Positions 33,018 through 42,197 are shown, numbered from the stretch's first letter. The stretch is DNA of 42,824 nt from Berkiella_A sp050252335 (GCA_050252335.1 JBFWLB010000020.1:1-42824), one strand, 5' to 3'. A program made the numbers and translations. Notes: generated from the letters alone by a model not told the origin.

Positions 33018-33521
33018 TTATGAGATGCAACAGTGCTTATATTTTTTTCCGCTTGCGCAAGGACAGGGATCGTTTCTGCCAATTTTATTTTGGCTTTGTG
33101 CTTGTTGAGGGTTAAGTTGGCGTCCGTGGACGTAATACCATTTGTTGGCAATTTTCTTGAATTCACTGATTTCTTCTAGGCGTCGTTCTTCTCCATTTTC
33201 TTCGTATTCAGCAATAAAATGAACAATCCCTGAGGAAGCTTGAGGCAATTCACTTTTGATGATGCTTAATCTTTTCCAGTTGATCTCTTTGAGCCACTCT
33301 TCTGTTTGTTCAAGATCAGCCGAATGTAATGCTTTTTCTTTCATGGTTGTTTCAATATAAACCATATTTTTTATAGCAAATGCACTATAACGTGAACGCA
33401 TTAATTGTTCGGGTGTACTTGGGAGTAAGGTGCCAAGATGATACGGTTCACAGCATTCTTGGTAATCTTTTTCACTACAGCAGTAACAAGGAAATTTATG
33501 TGAAGTTATAGGTTTATTCAT
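33018..33521 (-). CDS. ychJ: YchJ family SEC-C protein
   Basis: A 167-residue zinc-binding protein of the UPF0225/YchJ family. It carries a Cys-rich N-terminal motif (CYCCSEKDYQECCEPYH), the family core with RSRYSAFAIKN, and a C-terminal SEC-C motif (GRNDPCPCASGKKYKHCC), the same zinc knuckle found at the end of SecA. Function of the family is not established. The start overlaps the end of the upstream hydrolase gene by 8 bp, so the two are co-translated. Confidence 0.93.
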   Translation of the reverse strand: MNKPITSHKFPCYCCSEKDYQECCEPYHLGTLLPSTPEQLMRSRYSAFAIKNMVYIETTMKEKALHSADLEQTEEWLKEINWKRLSIIKSELPQASSGIVHFIAEYEENGEERRLEEISEFKKIANKWYYVHGRQLNPQQAQSQNKIGRNDPCPCASGKKYKHCCIS

Positions 33522-34314
33522 GATTTAAGCCATTTACAAAAGTTTCAATTGTTTGCCAATAAGCTGCACCCGCAACTTGGATGATGTCATTATGGCCCGC
33601 ATATTCTACTTCGAAAAAGGTTTTAGGTCGATTAGCAGCCTGCATTAATTTTTGACCATGCCAAAAGGGGACAATCGAGTCTCTTTTGCCATGGATGATA
33701 AGAAGTGGTGCTTTGACTTGGGGTATTTTTTTGATATTGACAAATTTATCAAAAGGAATCAGAGGGAATCTGGTTTTTACCCTATAAGTAGAGACAAAGG
33801 GCGCTTCTAAAATAAGGCCCGCTACGTTATGTTTCGATGCTAAATGAACACTTGGACCAGATCCTAAAGAAGAGCCATGTACAATAATGCGATCTGCAGA
33901 AATACCCAAATCATTTTGCATGTATTTAAATACAGCCTCGACGTTTTGATAAACATTTTGTTCTGATGCTTTTCCGCTACTTAAGCCATAGCCTTCATAA
34001 TCATAGGCAAGAATAGAATATCCACGTTGAAAATAATAATACAAATAAGCTTGTAATGTCCCCAAATCTTCTGCATTACCGTGGCTGTAGAGCAAGGTAT
34101 ATTTTGAATGAGGATTTTCATAATAAGTTGTTGCAATTTTTCCACCATTGGGTAAGGCAATGAATTGAATATTTGAATTTAAATGATATCGGGGTGGTTG
34201 TGGAGGCTGGAAAATAATAAAGTCAGACAACAAGTAAAATAATGCAGTTAAGATTATGTAGGACACAATAAAGTATTGCAAAAGAGAAAGGAATTGCTGC
34301 GTCATGAATTTCAA
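33514..34314 (-). CDS. Membrane-anchored alpha/beta hydrolase, ABHD17/BEM46-like
   Basis: A 266-residue hydrolase with an N-terminal span (about 9-32, LLQYFIVSYIILTALFYLL). The order of motifs fits the ABHD13/17/BEM46 group: YSHGNAEDLG (oxyanion), YDYEGYGLSSG, nucleophile GSSLGSGPS, acid in IHGKRDSIVP and His in YAGHND. Eukaryotic ABHD17 enzymes remove palmitate from proteins; bacterial relatives are mostly uncharacterised esterases. The catalytic domain probably faces the periplasm. It overlaps ychJ by 8 bp. Confidence 0.88.
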   Translation of the reverse strand: MKFMTQQFLSLLQYFIVSYIILTALFYLLSDFIIFQPPQPPRYHLNSNIQFIALPNGGKIATTYYENPHSKYTLLYSHGNAEDLGTLQAYLYYYFQRGYSILAYDYEGYGLSSGKASEQNVYQNVEAVFKYMQNDLGISADRIIVHGSSLGSGPSVHLASKHNVAGLILEAPFVSTYRVKTRFPLIPFDKFVNIKKIPQVKAPLLIIHGKRDSIVPFWHGQKLMQAANRPKTFFEVEYAGHNDIIQVAGAAYWQTIETFVNGLNHE

Positions 34315-34434
34315 AATGTTAACTAAAAAATAAGTAGGGTGAATCTATTGTAAAAACCCTGTAATTAGGTAGCAAGCAATTCTTTAATGTGAAGACAGAT
34401 AACTTAATTGGGGCTCCATTCTCAGATATATATT

Positions 34435-35517
34435 TTATTTGCCTTTTAGTGCATTAACAGCTTTGGAGGCTTTGATTGGAATGGATGGCGTTATGCGATG
34501 CAGCAAACTTTTTGATGGTTTCTCTGTTTTTGATTTTTCTATAGTATCTTTAGTATCTTTTTTAAGAAATGGGTTTTTAATACCTGTTGCAGGATCGTTA
34601 TCTGCATCTGTCTTTAGTACGGTCTCTTCAGAATCTTGTATTGTTTGAGCATTATCTAATTCAGGATTTAATTCAGAAGTTTTTTGACTTTCTTTCTTGG
34701 GTTTTATCGGAATTTCATCAATAGATTGCCCATCAGAACTCACTACGCCGGTTCTATTCCAAGGTAAATTACGATAATGAGGGCTGTCAGAGAGTTCTAT
34801 AAAAGGATATTTTATGATTTCAAAAAAAGGAGAATAATCAAAATCACGTGGTGTATAGAGTTTTGGGTTTCTTTGAATGAGTTCAATGCCCGTTTCTTCA
34901 TGTTGTTTAATCAATGGCAAAATTGGAAACTCCACAGAAGAAAAGGCTTCTGCAATCATAGTTGAACATACTGTTTTGGTTGATTCTCCGACATTATGCT
35001 CGAATAAAGAAGAGCGCCAACGACTCGGTAAAATGCTCCAAGGCACTAAGAATCGTGCGAGGTCAAAAATTTGCCGTGTATTATATTCTGTACCTAATTG
35101 TGAAATAGCAAACGCTAAAACTTTTTGCGCGTCTTTTCGAGATAAGCCCCTAGGTCTGCAAATGCGTATATGATCGTGTCTGTAATTTTTAAGGGGGGTG
35201 ACGATGGTTCCTTTCCCTAGATAGCCTTCAATAACTAATTGCTCATCAGGAGAGCCTGTAAATTGCTCTGAGAGTTCTTGGCGCAGTTGAATATCATCAA
35301 TGTCATGTAAGCGCCCAATATAAATACAGGAGTGTGACCAAGAGCTTTGGGTTATTTGCTTAATAACCATACTTGCTCTGCTTCTACCTTCAATCAGTAA
35401 TACATCTGAAGGGCGCACTTCATAGCGAATACGCTCAAAATCACAGAGTGGAAAGCCACTGGGAGGTGGTTCATATGTAATCCAATTAATAATAGATTCT
35501 TTAAGGGAACGAAACAT
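34435..35517 (-). CDS. YiiX-like permuted papain-fold hydrolase with basic tail
   Basis: A 360-residue protein. Residues of about 30-240 match the permuted NlpC/P60 (YiiX/DUF830) fold, in which the His precedes the Cys: QSSWSHSCIYIG gives His62 and TVCSTMIAEAF gives Cys184, with a polar residue in VIEGYLG (Glu97). DVLLIEGRSRASMVIKQI is the usual entry strand. The final 100 residues are a charged, probably disordered extension ending in basic repeats (IPIKASKAVNALKGK). Members act on amide or ester bonds of lipids, peptides or murein. There is no signal peptide, so it may work in the cytoplasm or in a host cell. Confidence 0.78.
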   Translation of the reverse strand: MFRSLKESIINWITYEPPPSGFPLCDFERIRYEVRPSDVLLIEGRSRASMVIKQITQSSWSHSCIYIGRLHDIDDIQLRQELSEQFTGSPDEQLVIEGYLGKGTIVTPLKNYRHDHIRICRPRGLSRKDAQKVLAFAISQLGTEYNTRQIFDLARFLVPWSILPSRWRSSLFEHNVGESTKTVCSTMIAEAFSSVEFPILPLIKQHEETGIELIQRNPKLYTPRDFDYSPFFEIIKYPFIELSDSPHYRNLPWNRTGVVSSDGQSIDEIPIKPKKESQKTSELNPELDNAQTIQDSEETVLKTDADNDPATGIKNPFLKKDTKDTIEKSKTEKPSKSLLHRITPSIPIKASKAVNALKGK

Positions 35518-35711
35518 TAAGTTGCCCGGATAAATTATATTTCTCTTATTAAAGTTTAGATTATTATGGCTTAGTTTTCCCTTGTTTACCTTTGAACCAT
35601 CGGAATGATGTGGTAATTAATAATTGAATATATGAACAACTGTCCCTATACTCATTTCACCAATAAGAGAGCATCGTGTATATGCGCTTTATTTTTAAAT
35701 GAGAGATACTT

Positions 35712-36632
35712 TTGCAGGCGATTCAGCAGATTAGAAATCCAAAATCACATCATGCATGGATGGGAGCAGCTTGGAAAATAGCCGCTTTTGCCTGCTATGC
35801 GGGATTAGATGGCGTGGCTCGTTATTTATCTGGCGGAGTTGTGAGTGATATTCCTGCTTTGCCTGTTTATGAAATTGTATTTTTTCAAGATTTAATTGCA
35901 TTTCTAATACTGCTGCCGTGGTATTTTAAAAGTGCTGCTGCTTGGCGGCTGAAGCATATACCCATTCATATTCTAAGAGGCGTTTTTTCTGGTGTTGCTG
36001 TTATCACCTGGTATTTTGCCTTATTTTATTTACCTCTCTCTGATGCAGTTGCTTTGAGCATTGTTGGACCCATTATGGGGGTGTTGATTGCAAATTGGGT
36101 TCTGAAAGAGAAGTTGAATATTGTTCGTATTGCTTTGATCAGCGTGAGCTTTATCGCGACACTTTTTATTATGCAGACGGTAGATGTGCTAAAAGCAAAT
36201 CAAGCGAATAGTCTGGGTGTTTTATTTGTATTGATTTCGGCTTTTTGTTTTGCGGTTGCTAAAATTACGACACGGTTGCTTGCTCAAAGAGGCTGTGGCG
36301 CACGCATGCTCACATTATCACTATTACTATTTATTATTCCTGTATCGTTAATTCCTGCTTTATCGCAATGGACACCCATTAGTGTAGACCATTTAGGTTG
36401 GTTGTCACTTGCTGGATTGCTAACTGTTTTGGCTATTTATTGCGTGAGTAAAGCATTGGTATTTGCTGAAATTACTTTTTTAGCTCCCTTTGATATTTGC
36501 CGTTTTTTATTTAACAGTATTGTGGGTTATCTTGCGTTTACAGAATTACCAAAGCTTTGGGCGCTTTCAACCATGATGGTTTTCTTTGCGCTGATCGCCT
36601 GGAATATTAAGAAATCAGCGTCAACCGTTTAG
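35712..36632 (+). CDS. EamA/DMT-superfamily transporter
   Basis: A 306-residue membrane protein with about ten spans in two EamA repeats. The first contains FALFYLPLSDAVALSIVGPI and ends NWVLKEKLN; the second contains AITFLAPF-like YCVSKALVFAEITFLAPF and AFTELPKLW. Members export or import metabolites; the RhaT/S-adenosylmethionine-type subgroup cannot be separated by eye. The frame starts with TTG at 35712 preceded by GAGAG. An ATG at 35760 would shorten the N-terminus by 16 residues and still keep the first span. Confidence 0.87.
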   Translation: MQAIQQIRNPKSHHAWMGAAWKIAAFACYAGLDGVARYLSGGVVSDIPALPVYEIVFFQDLIAFLILLPWYFKSAAAWRLKHIPIHILRGVFSGVAVITWYFALFYLPLSDAVALSIVGPIMGVLIANWVLKEKLNIVRIALISVSFIATLFIMQTVDVLKANQANSLGVLFVLISAFCFAVAKITTRLLAQRGCGARMLTLSLLLFIIPVSLIPALSQWTPISVDHLGWLSLAGLLTVLAIYCVSKALVFAEITFLAPFDICRFLFNSIVGYLAFTELPKLWALSTMMVFFALIAWNIKKSASTV

Positions 36633-36805
36633 TGTAAACTGTTTGCTATGCGAGCAAAGAAAAAGACAGTATCCCCATAGTAAACTTATGTAGAAGAGAC
36701 CACTTTACAAACCTTCATTCTTGGGGATACCTCAACTTCAAAAAGAGAGAGCTTTTATTCGCGTCTCTCATCTGGAACTCTATTGTTTTTTCCTCATTTA
36801 TTTTT

Positions 36806-37510
36806 TTAGGAAAAAGAATGGTGACGCCGTAGCCTGGGCTGTGCGCTGAGGGTGTCATCCTCAATTCCAATCTGAATAATAGGTTTTTGAGGGCAATATT
36901 GTCTATATTGCCTGGTAAGGCAAGGTGCAACGTGCATTAATAAAAGATTAGCTTGTGAATTTGCCCAAGTGCGGATGAGTGTCTCTATAGCTCTTGAATA
37001 GCGATACGTTGCATCATCAGGGGATTTTGTATGTAGATTTTTTAATTCGCGTATTAGCTTTGGATAGTTGTTTCTAAAGTTAAAAAATGTGCAATTTGCA
37101 ACTAAATGAGTGCAAGCAGTGATAAAAGAGAGATCATGTTCTACAGCAGTCATCAAGTGACGTAGAAACGTGCACTTATCTTTTTCTGATTCTCTTGGGT
37201 GATTGGTCATTAGTTTATCGAAGGCCACAAACCAAGCATGTAGCTCACCTGCTTTTGTGTCTCTATCTGGAATGTCTTCGAGTATATCAAGAATGTTTTC
37301 TTGAAGAATGCAAAACCATTTTGTTAATAAAAGTTCGATATTATGGATAGTATGACAATCCATCTCACTTTGTGAAAATGTGGGTTGCCAAGGGGTGATC
37401 TCAAATCCCACTGTCTCCATAAAATTATTAATAAGCTCACGTTGTGGCGCGCTTAATCTTTCTTGATATTTTTTTAAGAGCGTATTTGTGTCGTCTATAC
37501 CTTCTTGCAT
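36806..37510 (-). CDS. Hypothetical soluble helical protein
   Basis: A 234-residue protein without signal peptide or membrane span. It has many His and Cys residues scattered through a helical body (LLLTKWFCILQENILDILED; SFITACTHLVANCTFFNF) and a basic end (QPRLRRHHSFS). GGAG lies 8 bases before the ATG, so the start is well supported. It is 12 bp downstream of rmuC on the same strand and probably in its transcript. No family is recognised. Confidence 0.65.
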   Translation of the reverse strand: MQEGIDDTNTLLKKYQERLSAPQRELINNFMETVGFEITPWQPTFSQSEMDCHTIHNIELLLTKWFCILQENILDILEDIPDRDTKAGELHAWFVAFDKLMTNHPRESEKDKCTFLRHLMTAVEHDLSFITACTHLVANCTFFNFRNNYPKLIRELKNLHTKSPDDATYRYSRAIETLIRTWANSQANLLLMHVAPCLTRQYRQYCPQKPIIQIGIEDDTLSAQPRLRRHHSFS

Positions 37511-37522
37511 GGGCGTTCTCCT

Positions 37523-38803
37523 TTATTCAATATAAGACAATTGCTCATGAGACAATTCAACATTTTCAATAAGTGTAAATTGTTTAGCAATTTTCTTTGC
37601 AGAGGTATTGACTTGTTCTGCATCTATATTAGCTTGCTGTAAGTGCTTAGATAAATTTTCCATACGTTTTTCAAATCGTGCAAAATCCTGAGCTAAAAGC
37701 TTCAAATGTCGTTGAATAATATGTATTTGTTTTTTGGTTGCATCGTCTTTTAAAACAGTTTGTGCGGTTGTTAAGATAGCCATTAAAGTAGTAGGGGAGG
37801 TCATCCAGACCTTCTTTTGATAAGCGAGTTCAACCAAATCAGGATGACGTGCATGAATTTCTGCAAAAACCGCTTCAGCAGGGATAAACATAATGGCGCC
37901 TTCTGCAGTTTCATTAGGAATAATATATTTAGAACTAATGTCCTGAATATGTTTTTTAATATCTTGTTTAAATAAGCGTGCTAATTCAATCTTTCCTTGT
38001 GTGTTTTCCTCAAAGTTAGTCATTTTTTGATAGTTTTCTAAAGGGAATTTAGCATCAATAACAATATGTCCCGTTGGGTTCGGTAAGAATAGAGTGCAAT
38101 CTGCGCGCGCACCATTGGATAGCGTATATTGGAATTGATAACTTTGCTCTGGCAATACATTATCGATGAGTGCTTTGAGTTGTATTTCCCCAAAGGCGCC
38201 ACGTGAGCGTTTATCTCTCAATATATCCTGTAAGTTAACAACGTTCTGAGAAAGATCGGTAATTTTCTTTTGTGCATCGTCAATAATTGCAAGGCGTTGG
38301 ATAATGCTGCTAAACGTCTCATTGGTTTTTTCAAATCCTTTGAGAAGATGTGTTTCCATCGATTGATTGATTTGAATCATATGGCGTTCAGTTGATTGAT
38401 TTAAAAGATTAAATTGCTCATGTAGTTGCTTGGTAGAATGTGTTAACACCTCATGCAGTTGTTTGTGTTGGTGCGCATAGTTTTCACCAATTGCAACTTG
38501 AAGCTTATGAATGCTTGTTTCATGCTGTGATTGAAGTGTATGCATAAGTTTCTGCAGTGATTCATTTTGCAAATGTTGAGATTTTATATTTGTTTCATAC
38601 AATTGTTGCGTATGTGCATGTTGCTGAGTCCTTAGTTTGTCAACTTCTTGGGAGAGTTGTTGATTGAAGTGATTTTGAAATTGCTGGAAATTTTGAACGA
38701 GCAAGTTAGATAGATTTTTTTCGAGTTTAGTATGCTTGTAAAAAAGCCATATAAGCGCTAATAAGTTACAGGCAATGGTAATATAAAGTAGATAGCTATT
38801 CAT
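37523..38803 (-). CDS. rmuC: RmuC-family DNA recombination protein
   Basis: A 426-residue protein. An N-terminal membrane span (residues 4-22) precedes a long coiled coil (about 25-190, rich in Gln, His and Leu heptads). The RmuC nuclease-like domain follows, with RGAFGEIQLKALIDNVLP, GARADCTLFLPN and HIVIDAKFPLENY; the DAKFP segment is the restriction-endonuclease-like core. RmuC limits inversion at short inverted repeats in E. coli. That is notable in a genome region rich in palindromic repeats. It lies downstream of rpoS on the same strand, with 105 bp between them. Confidence 0.94.
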   Translation of the reverse strand: MNSYLLYITIACNLLALIWLFYKHTKLEKNLSNLLVQNFQQFQNHFNQQLSQEVDKLRTQQHAHTQQLYETNIKSQHLQNESLQKLMHTLQSQHETSIHKLQVAIGENYAHQHKQLHEVLTHSTKQLHEQFNLLNQSTERHMIQINQSMETHLLKGFEKTNETFSSIIQRLAIIDDAQKKITDLSQNVVNLQDILRDKRSRGAFGEIQLKALIDNVLPEQSYQFQYTLSNGARADCTLFLPNPTGHIVIDAKFPLENYQKMTNFEENTQGKIELARLFKQDIKKHIQDISSKYIIPNETAEGAIMFIPAEAVFAEIHARHPDLVELAYQKKVWMTSPTTLMAILTTAQTVLKDDATKKQIHIIQRHLKLLAQDFARFEKRMENLSKHLQQANIDAEQVNTSAKKIAKQFTLIENVELSHEQLSYIE

Positions 38804-38908
38804 GTAGAGATCAAATATTAAAAAATTTATAGCAGATTATATCGCAGATGCCTCAAAAAATTCGAGTTTTAATGAGAGGGCATTATCCTTAAAGCATGAT
38901 TGCTTATT

Positions 38909-39880
38909 TTAAATAAATAAAGATGTTTTATTTTCACCATCTGCTTCAATAAATTGTTTTAATTGTTTCAAGCCTTCGGTTTGAAGTTGCCTGACTCGTT
39001 CGCGAGTTAGCCCTACTTCAAATCCAGTTTGATCGAGTGTTTTAGGTTCAGAACCACAGAGTCCGTAACGTTTAACAATAATTTCTCTGTGTTTAGGAGA
39101 AAGATGATCAAGCCATTGATTTATCTGCTCGGATAAACTGTTTTCTACAAAAGAAATAAAAGGATCATCAGAATTTTCATCTTTCAAGGTATCTAACATA
39201 GTTCTGTCAAAGTAATCGGAAGATGGGCTATCAATAGAAAGTACTTTTTCACTTAATACCATCATGTGTTCAATATCGCTGGTTGATTTTGACATTGCCT
39301 CCGCCAAATCTTTTGAGGTGGGCGTATGTTCTAGTGCTTTAGATAATTCTCTTTTCATGCGAAAACAAGTATTAATTTTTTTGACAACATGTACAGGTAC
39401 ACGAACTGTTCTTCCTTGGTTCATGATAGCGCGTTCAATATTTTGTTGAATCCACCATGCGCCATAGGTAGAGAAACGAAAGCCTTTTTCTGGGTCATAT
39501 TTTTCTACGGCATGCATGAGACCTAGATTTCCCTCTTCAATGAGATCGAGGATATGTAGATCACTTCTGAGATAGCGTCTTGCAATTTTTACCACTAAAC
39601 GTAAATTTGATTCAATCATTTTTTTGCGAGCAGCATTATCACCTTGTTGCACAAGGCGCGCATATTTTATTTCTTCTTCTTTTGTGAGCAAGGGGATATG
39701 TCTAATTTCTTTTAAATATTGCTCAATTAAATCGACAGTTATTTCTTCTTCATCATTTGAGCTAACAGCCCCCGTGACAAAATCCGGAGCAAGTGTCTCT
39801 GCTTCTGCCGGTGATGGTGGCGTTGGTGCTCCACGTGTTTGAGCGTTTGACTTTAATTGATTGTGCCATTTGTCATACAT
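38909..39880 (-). CDS. rpoS: RpoS, stationary-phase sigma factor
   Basis: A sigma-70 family factor of about 323 residues with regions 1.2 to 4.2. TVDLIEQYLKEIRHIPLLT is region 1.2 and SNLRLVVKIARRYL with LDLIEEGNLGLMHAVEKYD is region 2. FSTYGAWWIQQNIERAIMNQ is the -10 recognition part, HVVKKIN is region 3 and LTRERVRQLQTEGLKQLK is the -35 helix-turn-helix. Length and the short N-terminus fit RpoS rather than RpoD. The frame is open to GTG at 39889, but the ATG at 39880 has AGGGTG at the right distance. In Legionella and Coxiella, RpoS controls the switch to the transmissive form; the same is plausible here. Confidence 0.93.
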   Translation of the reverse strand: MYDKWHNQLKSNAQTRGAPTPPSPAEAETLAPDFVTGAVSSNDEEEITVDLIEQYLKEIRHIPLLTKEEEIKYARLVQQGDNAARKKMIESNLRLVVKIARRYLRSDLHILDLIEEGNLGLMHAVEKYDPEKGFRFSTYGAWWIQQNIERAIMNQGRTVRVPVHVVKKINTCFRMKRELSKALEHTPTSKDLAEAMSKSTSDIEHMMVLSEKVLSIDSPSSDYFDRTMLDTLKDENSDDPFISFVENSLSEQINQWLDHLSPKHREIIVKRYGLCGSEPKTLDQTGFEVGLTRERVRQLQTEGLKQLKQFIEADGENKTSLFI

Positions 39881-39889
39881 TTCCGTCAC

Positions 39890-40272
39890 CCTGGATAAAT
39901 AATCAATGAGTATCTAAACAATAAGCATTAATTTGTTTATCGGTGAGGCAGAAAAATACTTTAATATTACACGAATAAAAAATTACATCCTTGTGCTATA
40001 GTCTATGCATTTATTGGATGAGAGAATGAGACGATGTCTTTTTCTGTTGTCATACAGGAGAGACTTTTGTCACCGACGTAAATAGTAACTAATCTAAACA
40101 ATCATTCTTATCAAAACCTCACAAAATAATGCACTCAGAAAATATATGAGAATACACGATATTTCGAGATTATTATGCTGTTTATACACTTGGTCGGATT
40201 AAATATTCAGTTTTGCAAAGATGCCCCCCACAGTAGTAACATGAATAAATGAATACTTGGTGGTAAATATTA
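39890..40272. other. Intergenic region upstream of rpoS
   Basis: About 380 bp, AT-rich, between divergent rpoS and the Cys-motif gene. It should hold both promoters. Only short chance frames (under 20 codons) are seen, and no repeat or hairpin stands out. Confidence 0.6.
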
Positions 40273-40809
40273 ATGACAATCTCTAAAGACAATGAGATTC
40301 AAGAAAAAATGCAATTGGGTGTAGACCCAACAAAAGATCCTAATACATGTAAAGGATGCTCAAAGCCACGGCTATTTTGTAAATGCAAGTCTGGCGGTGG
40401 AGGCGATAATGATGAGGGTGGTGAAGAATCATTTGATATGGATGGATCGGGAGTAAAGCTTTTAATGTCTAGTGAAGGACAATCTGGCTCTCAAAATAAA
40501 GCATTAAACACAGCGAATGCCTCAGATTCTCTACAGGTGTCAGATAATATTTCTGTGATTGAAATTTTGTTAAAAAGAGCAAAAAGCATGGGGCTTGATC
40601 CACAGAAACTGCTTAGAAACGAAGGAATCAACATCGAGCAAAAAGCAAATATTGAAGAGTTGCAAAGGTTAGCTCAAAATGGCGATAAAATGGCAAAAGA
40701 GCTCTATAAAATCGCTGAGGACAATGTTAAAAGCTGTTCAGAATTAGCAAGCAGGCATCTTGAAATGGTTAAAAACCCATTTCAAACTAAAAATAATAAA
40801 GATAAATAA
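40273..40809 (+). CDS. Hypothetical protein with Cys motif and acidic linker
   Basis: A 178-residue soluble protein. Near the N-terminus four cysteines in CKGCSKPRLFCKC look like a small metal-binding site. A Gly/Asp/Glu-rich linker (GGGGDNDEGGEESFDMDG) is followed by a helical C-terminal half (VIEILLKRAKSMGLDPQKLL; IEELQRLAQNGDKMAKELY). GGTGG lies about 10 bases before the ATG. No family is recognised. It is divergent from rpoS. Confidence 0.65.
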   Translation: MTISKDNEIQEKMQLGVDPTKDPNTCKGCSKPRLFCKCKSGGGGDNDEGGEESFDMDGSGVKLLMSSEGQSGSQNKALNTANASDSLQVSDNISVIEILLKRAKSMGLDPQKLLRNEGINIEQKANIEELQRLAQNGDKMAKELYKIAEDNVKSCSELASRHLEMVKNPFQTKNNKDK

Positions 40810-40874
40810 CATTGGAATTTCAAATATACATATTCTGGAAATAATCGTTTAGCGCCTGTCCAGGTTTTTGATAA

Positions 40875-41523
40875 TCAGAAAGACTGCTCTTGCAGATTCA
40901 GTGCGCGCATTGAGCTTTCTTTGTCTTGCGCTATTGTGCGCAGATTTTCGTCCATATTATCTGCTGCCAATACTGCTGCTCGAACTGCTGGATAATCTAA
41001 AAGGCGATGACACACATCCATATGACCATGCAGATATGCAAAACGGAAGGCTTCGTTACCTTGGGCTGTGGTATTATTTGCCACCTCTGGAAATTCTAGA
41101 AGACGATTTACTAAATCAAGATGACCGTGACTAGCAACCCAACGGAAAGCTAGATTATTAAAGGCTGCGATATTATCGTGCACTACTGAATATTCTAAAA
41201 GTAGCTTCACCACATCAAGGTAGCCATGGCCAGCAGCCTCAATAAAAGCTTGGTTATTTGTCGCGCACTGCTGAATATTTTAAAAGTAGCCTTACTATAT
41301 CAATATGACCATTACTAGCAGCCAAACGGAAAGCTTGGTTATTATTCGCCGCAATGTTATCGCGCACGTCTTTGAGTGTTAAAAGAGCCTCAACCTCATG
41401 AAGGTTGTCGTTTTCAATTGCTGTGTAGAGCTTATTTAGTTCTGCAAAGTGAATCATTTTAAAAAACATTATTTTGTCATCAAACTGGATGGTATTGTGG
41501 CAAATAATGTTCTTTGTCGTCAT
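40875..41523 (-). pseudogene. Ankyrin-repeat gene broken by a frameshift
   Basis: Two frames on the minus strand together encode one ankyrin solenoid. The upstream part (41254 leftward from 41523) ends GHIDIVRLLLKYSAVRDK at a TAA. The downstream part resumes in another frame with NQAFIEAAGHGYLDVVKLLL and runs to 40875 (YPAVRAAVLAADNMDENLR). Comparison with the preceding repeat, which reads GCGCGATAACATTGCGGCG, shows that the broken unit has lost 11 nt at about 41258-41262. Restoring them joins the frames. Four to five repeats are visible. The start is unclear: ATG codons at 41523, 41469 and 41457 all lack a ribosome-binding site. The frame also stays open through the hexamer repeat to TTG at 41679. 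Confidence 0.75.
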
Positions 41524-41530
41524 AGCAATA

Positions 41531-41656
41531 ATTGCTATTGCTATTGCTATTGCTATTGCTATTGCTATTGCTATTGCTATTGCTATTGCTATTGCTATTG
41601 CTATTGCTATTGCTATTGCTATTGCTATTGCTATTGCTATTGCTATTGCTATTGCT
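41531..41656. repeat. Perfect hexanucleotide repeat (ATTGCT)21
   Basis: Twenty-one uninterrupted copies of ATTGCT. On the minus strand, in the frame of the ankyrin pseudogene, it would encode an alternating Ala-Ile run of about 42 residues. Because six is a multiple of three, changes in copy number would change length but not frame. It lies immediately upstream of the first ATG candidates of the ankyrin gene. Confidence 0.95.
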
Positions 41657-41860
41657 GGTTGGTATTGGAAGGCAGACAATAGGTATGATTATTGAGGTTT
41701 TGCTTAAAAATTTCTTCAGGGATTTGAGCTAAGAAAAAATAAGAGCGTGATTATCATGGAGAACTTGATTCACGCATTGATAAAGCGCTTAAGCAAGCGC
41801 AATAGACAGATTACTTGACTGTATTTTTATTGGCTATTCTGTATTCTCTTGGGGAAAAGA

Positions 41861-42022
41861 TTATTTTTTAGGTTGCCCCGTTTCTAAATTCCATATTCCG
41901 AGAAGCTTGCGAGTGCTGTCCGTAATATAGATACATTGCTCAATGTGATGAAAGCATAAACCACCCACCGCCGTTTGTTCGAGAGATTGAACATACTGGT
42001 TATAGTCGATTAGATTTTTCAT
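41861..42022 (-). CDS. Short hypothetical protein, 53 residues
   Basis: A small gene whose ATG at 42022 is preceded by GAGGAG at 8 bases, a strong ribosome-binding site; the frame itself is open to 42049. The product starts MKNLIDYNQYVQSLEQ, has a central segment with two Cys and paired His (GLCFHHIEQCIYITD) and ends LGIWNLETGQPKK. No family is recognised. It could be a small regulatory or toxin-antitoxin-like protein, but no partner gene is present. Confidence 0.55.
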   Translation of the reverse strand: MKNLIDYNQYVQSLEQTAVGGLCFHHIEQCIYITDSTRKLLGIWNLETGQPKK

Positions 42023-42197
42023 TTGATTACTCCTCTTGTGCCTACGCAATATAAGGCAATTTCTGCGCCAGCCAACATAATCAGTTGATAAACATATAAA
42101 TATTAGTGAATGCTTATATCATTATTTGCTTTTTTGTAAAAAAAACTGACAGTCATAGCCCTGGGATGCGAGCAATATGTGTAACTACTTACTTTTT

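Noticed and set aside
36669..36730. Inverted repeat GTATCCCCA / TGGGGATAC with a 44-base spacer after the EamA gene
   Set aside because: The spacer is too long for a terminator and no second copy was seen, so no function can be claimed.
36715..36930. A 71-codon minus-strand frame overlapping the end of the gene at 36806-37510
   Set aside because: It overlaps by 125 bp in another frame, has no ribosome-binding site, and the longer gene has a good start. A frameshift joining them was considered, but no sequence similarity supports it.
41449..41732. Plus-strand frames through the hexamer tract (poly-Leu, Tyr-Cys and Ala-Ile products)
   Set aside because: They arise only from the repeat, lack a supported start and are antisense to the ankyrin gene.
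41743..41805. A plus-strand fragment reading ERDYHGELDSRIDKALKQAQ before a TAG
   Set aside because: It looks like the C-terminus of a real protein, perhaps a gene remnant, but it is only 20 codons with stops just upstream and no identified parent gene.
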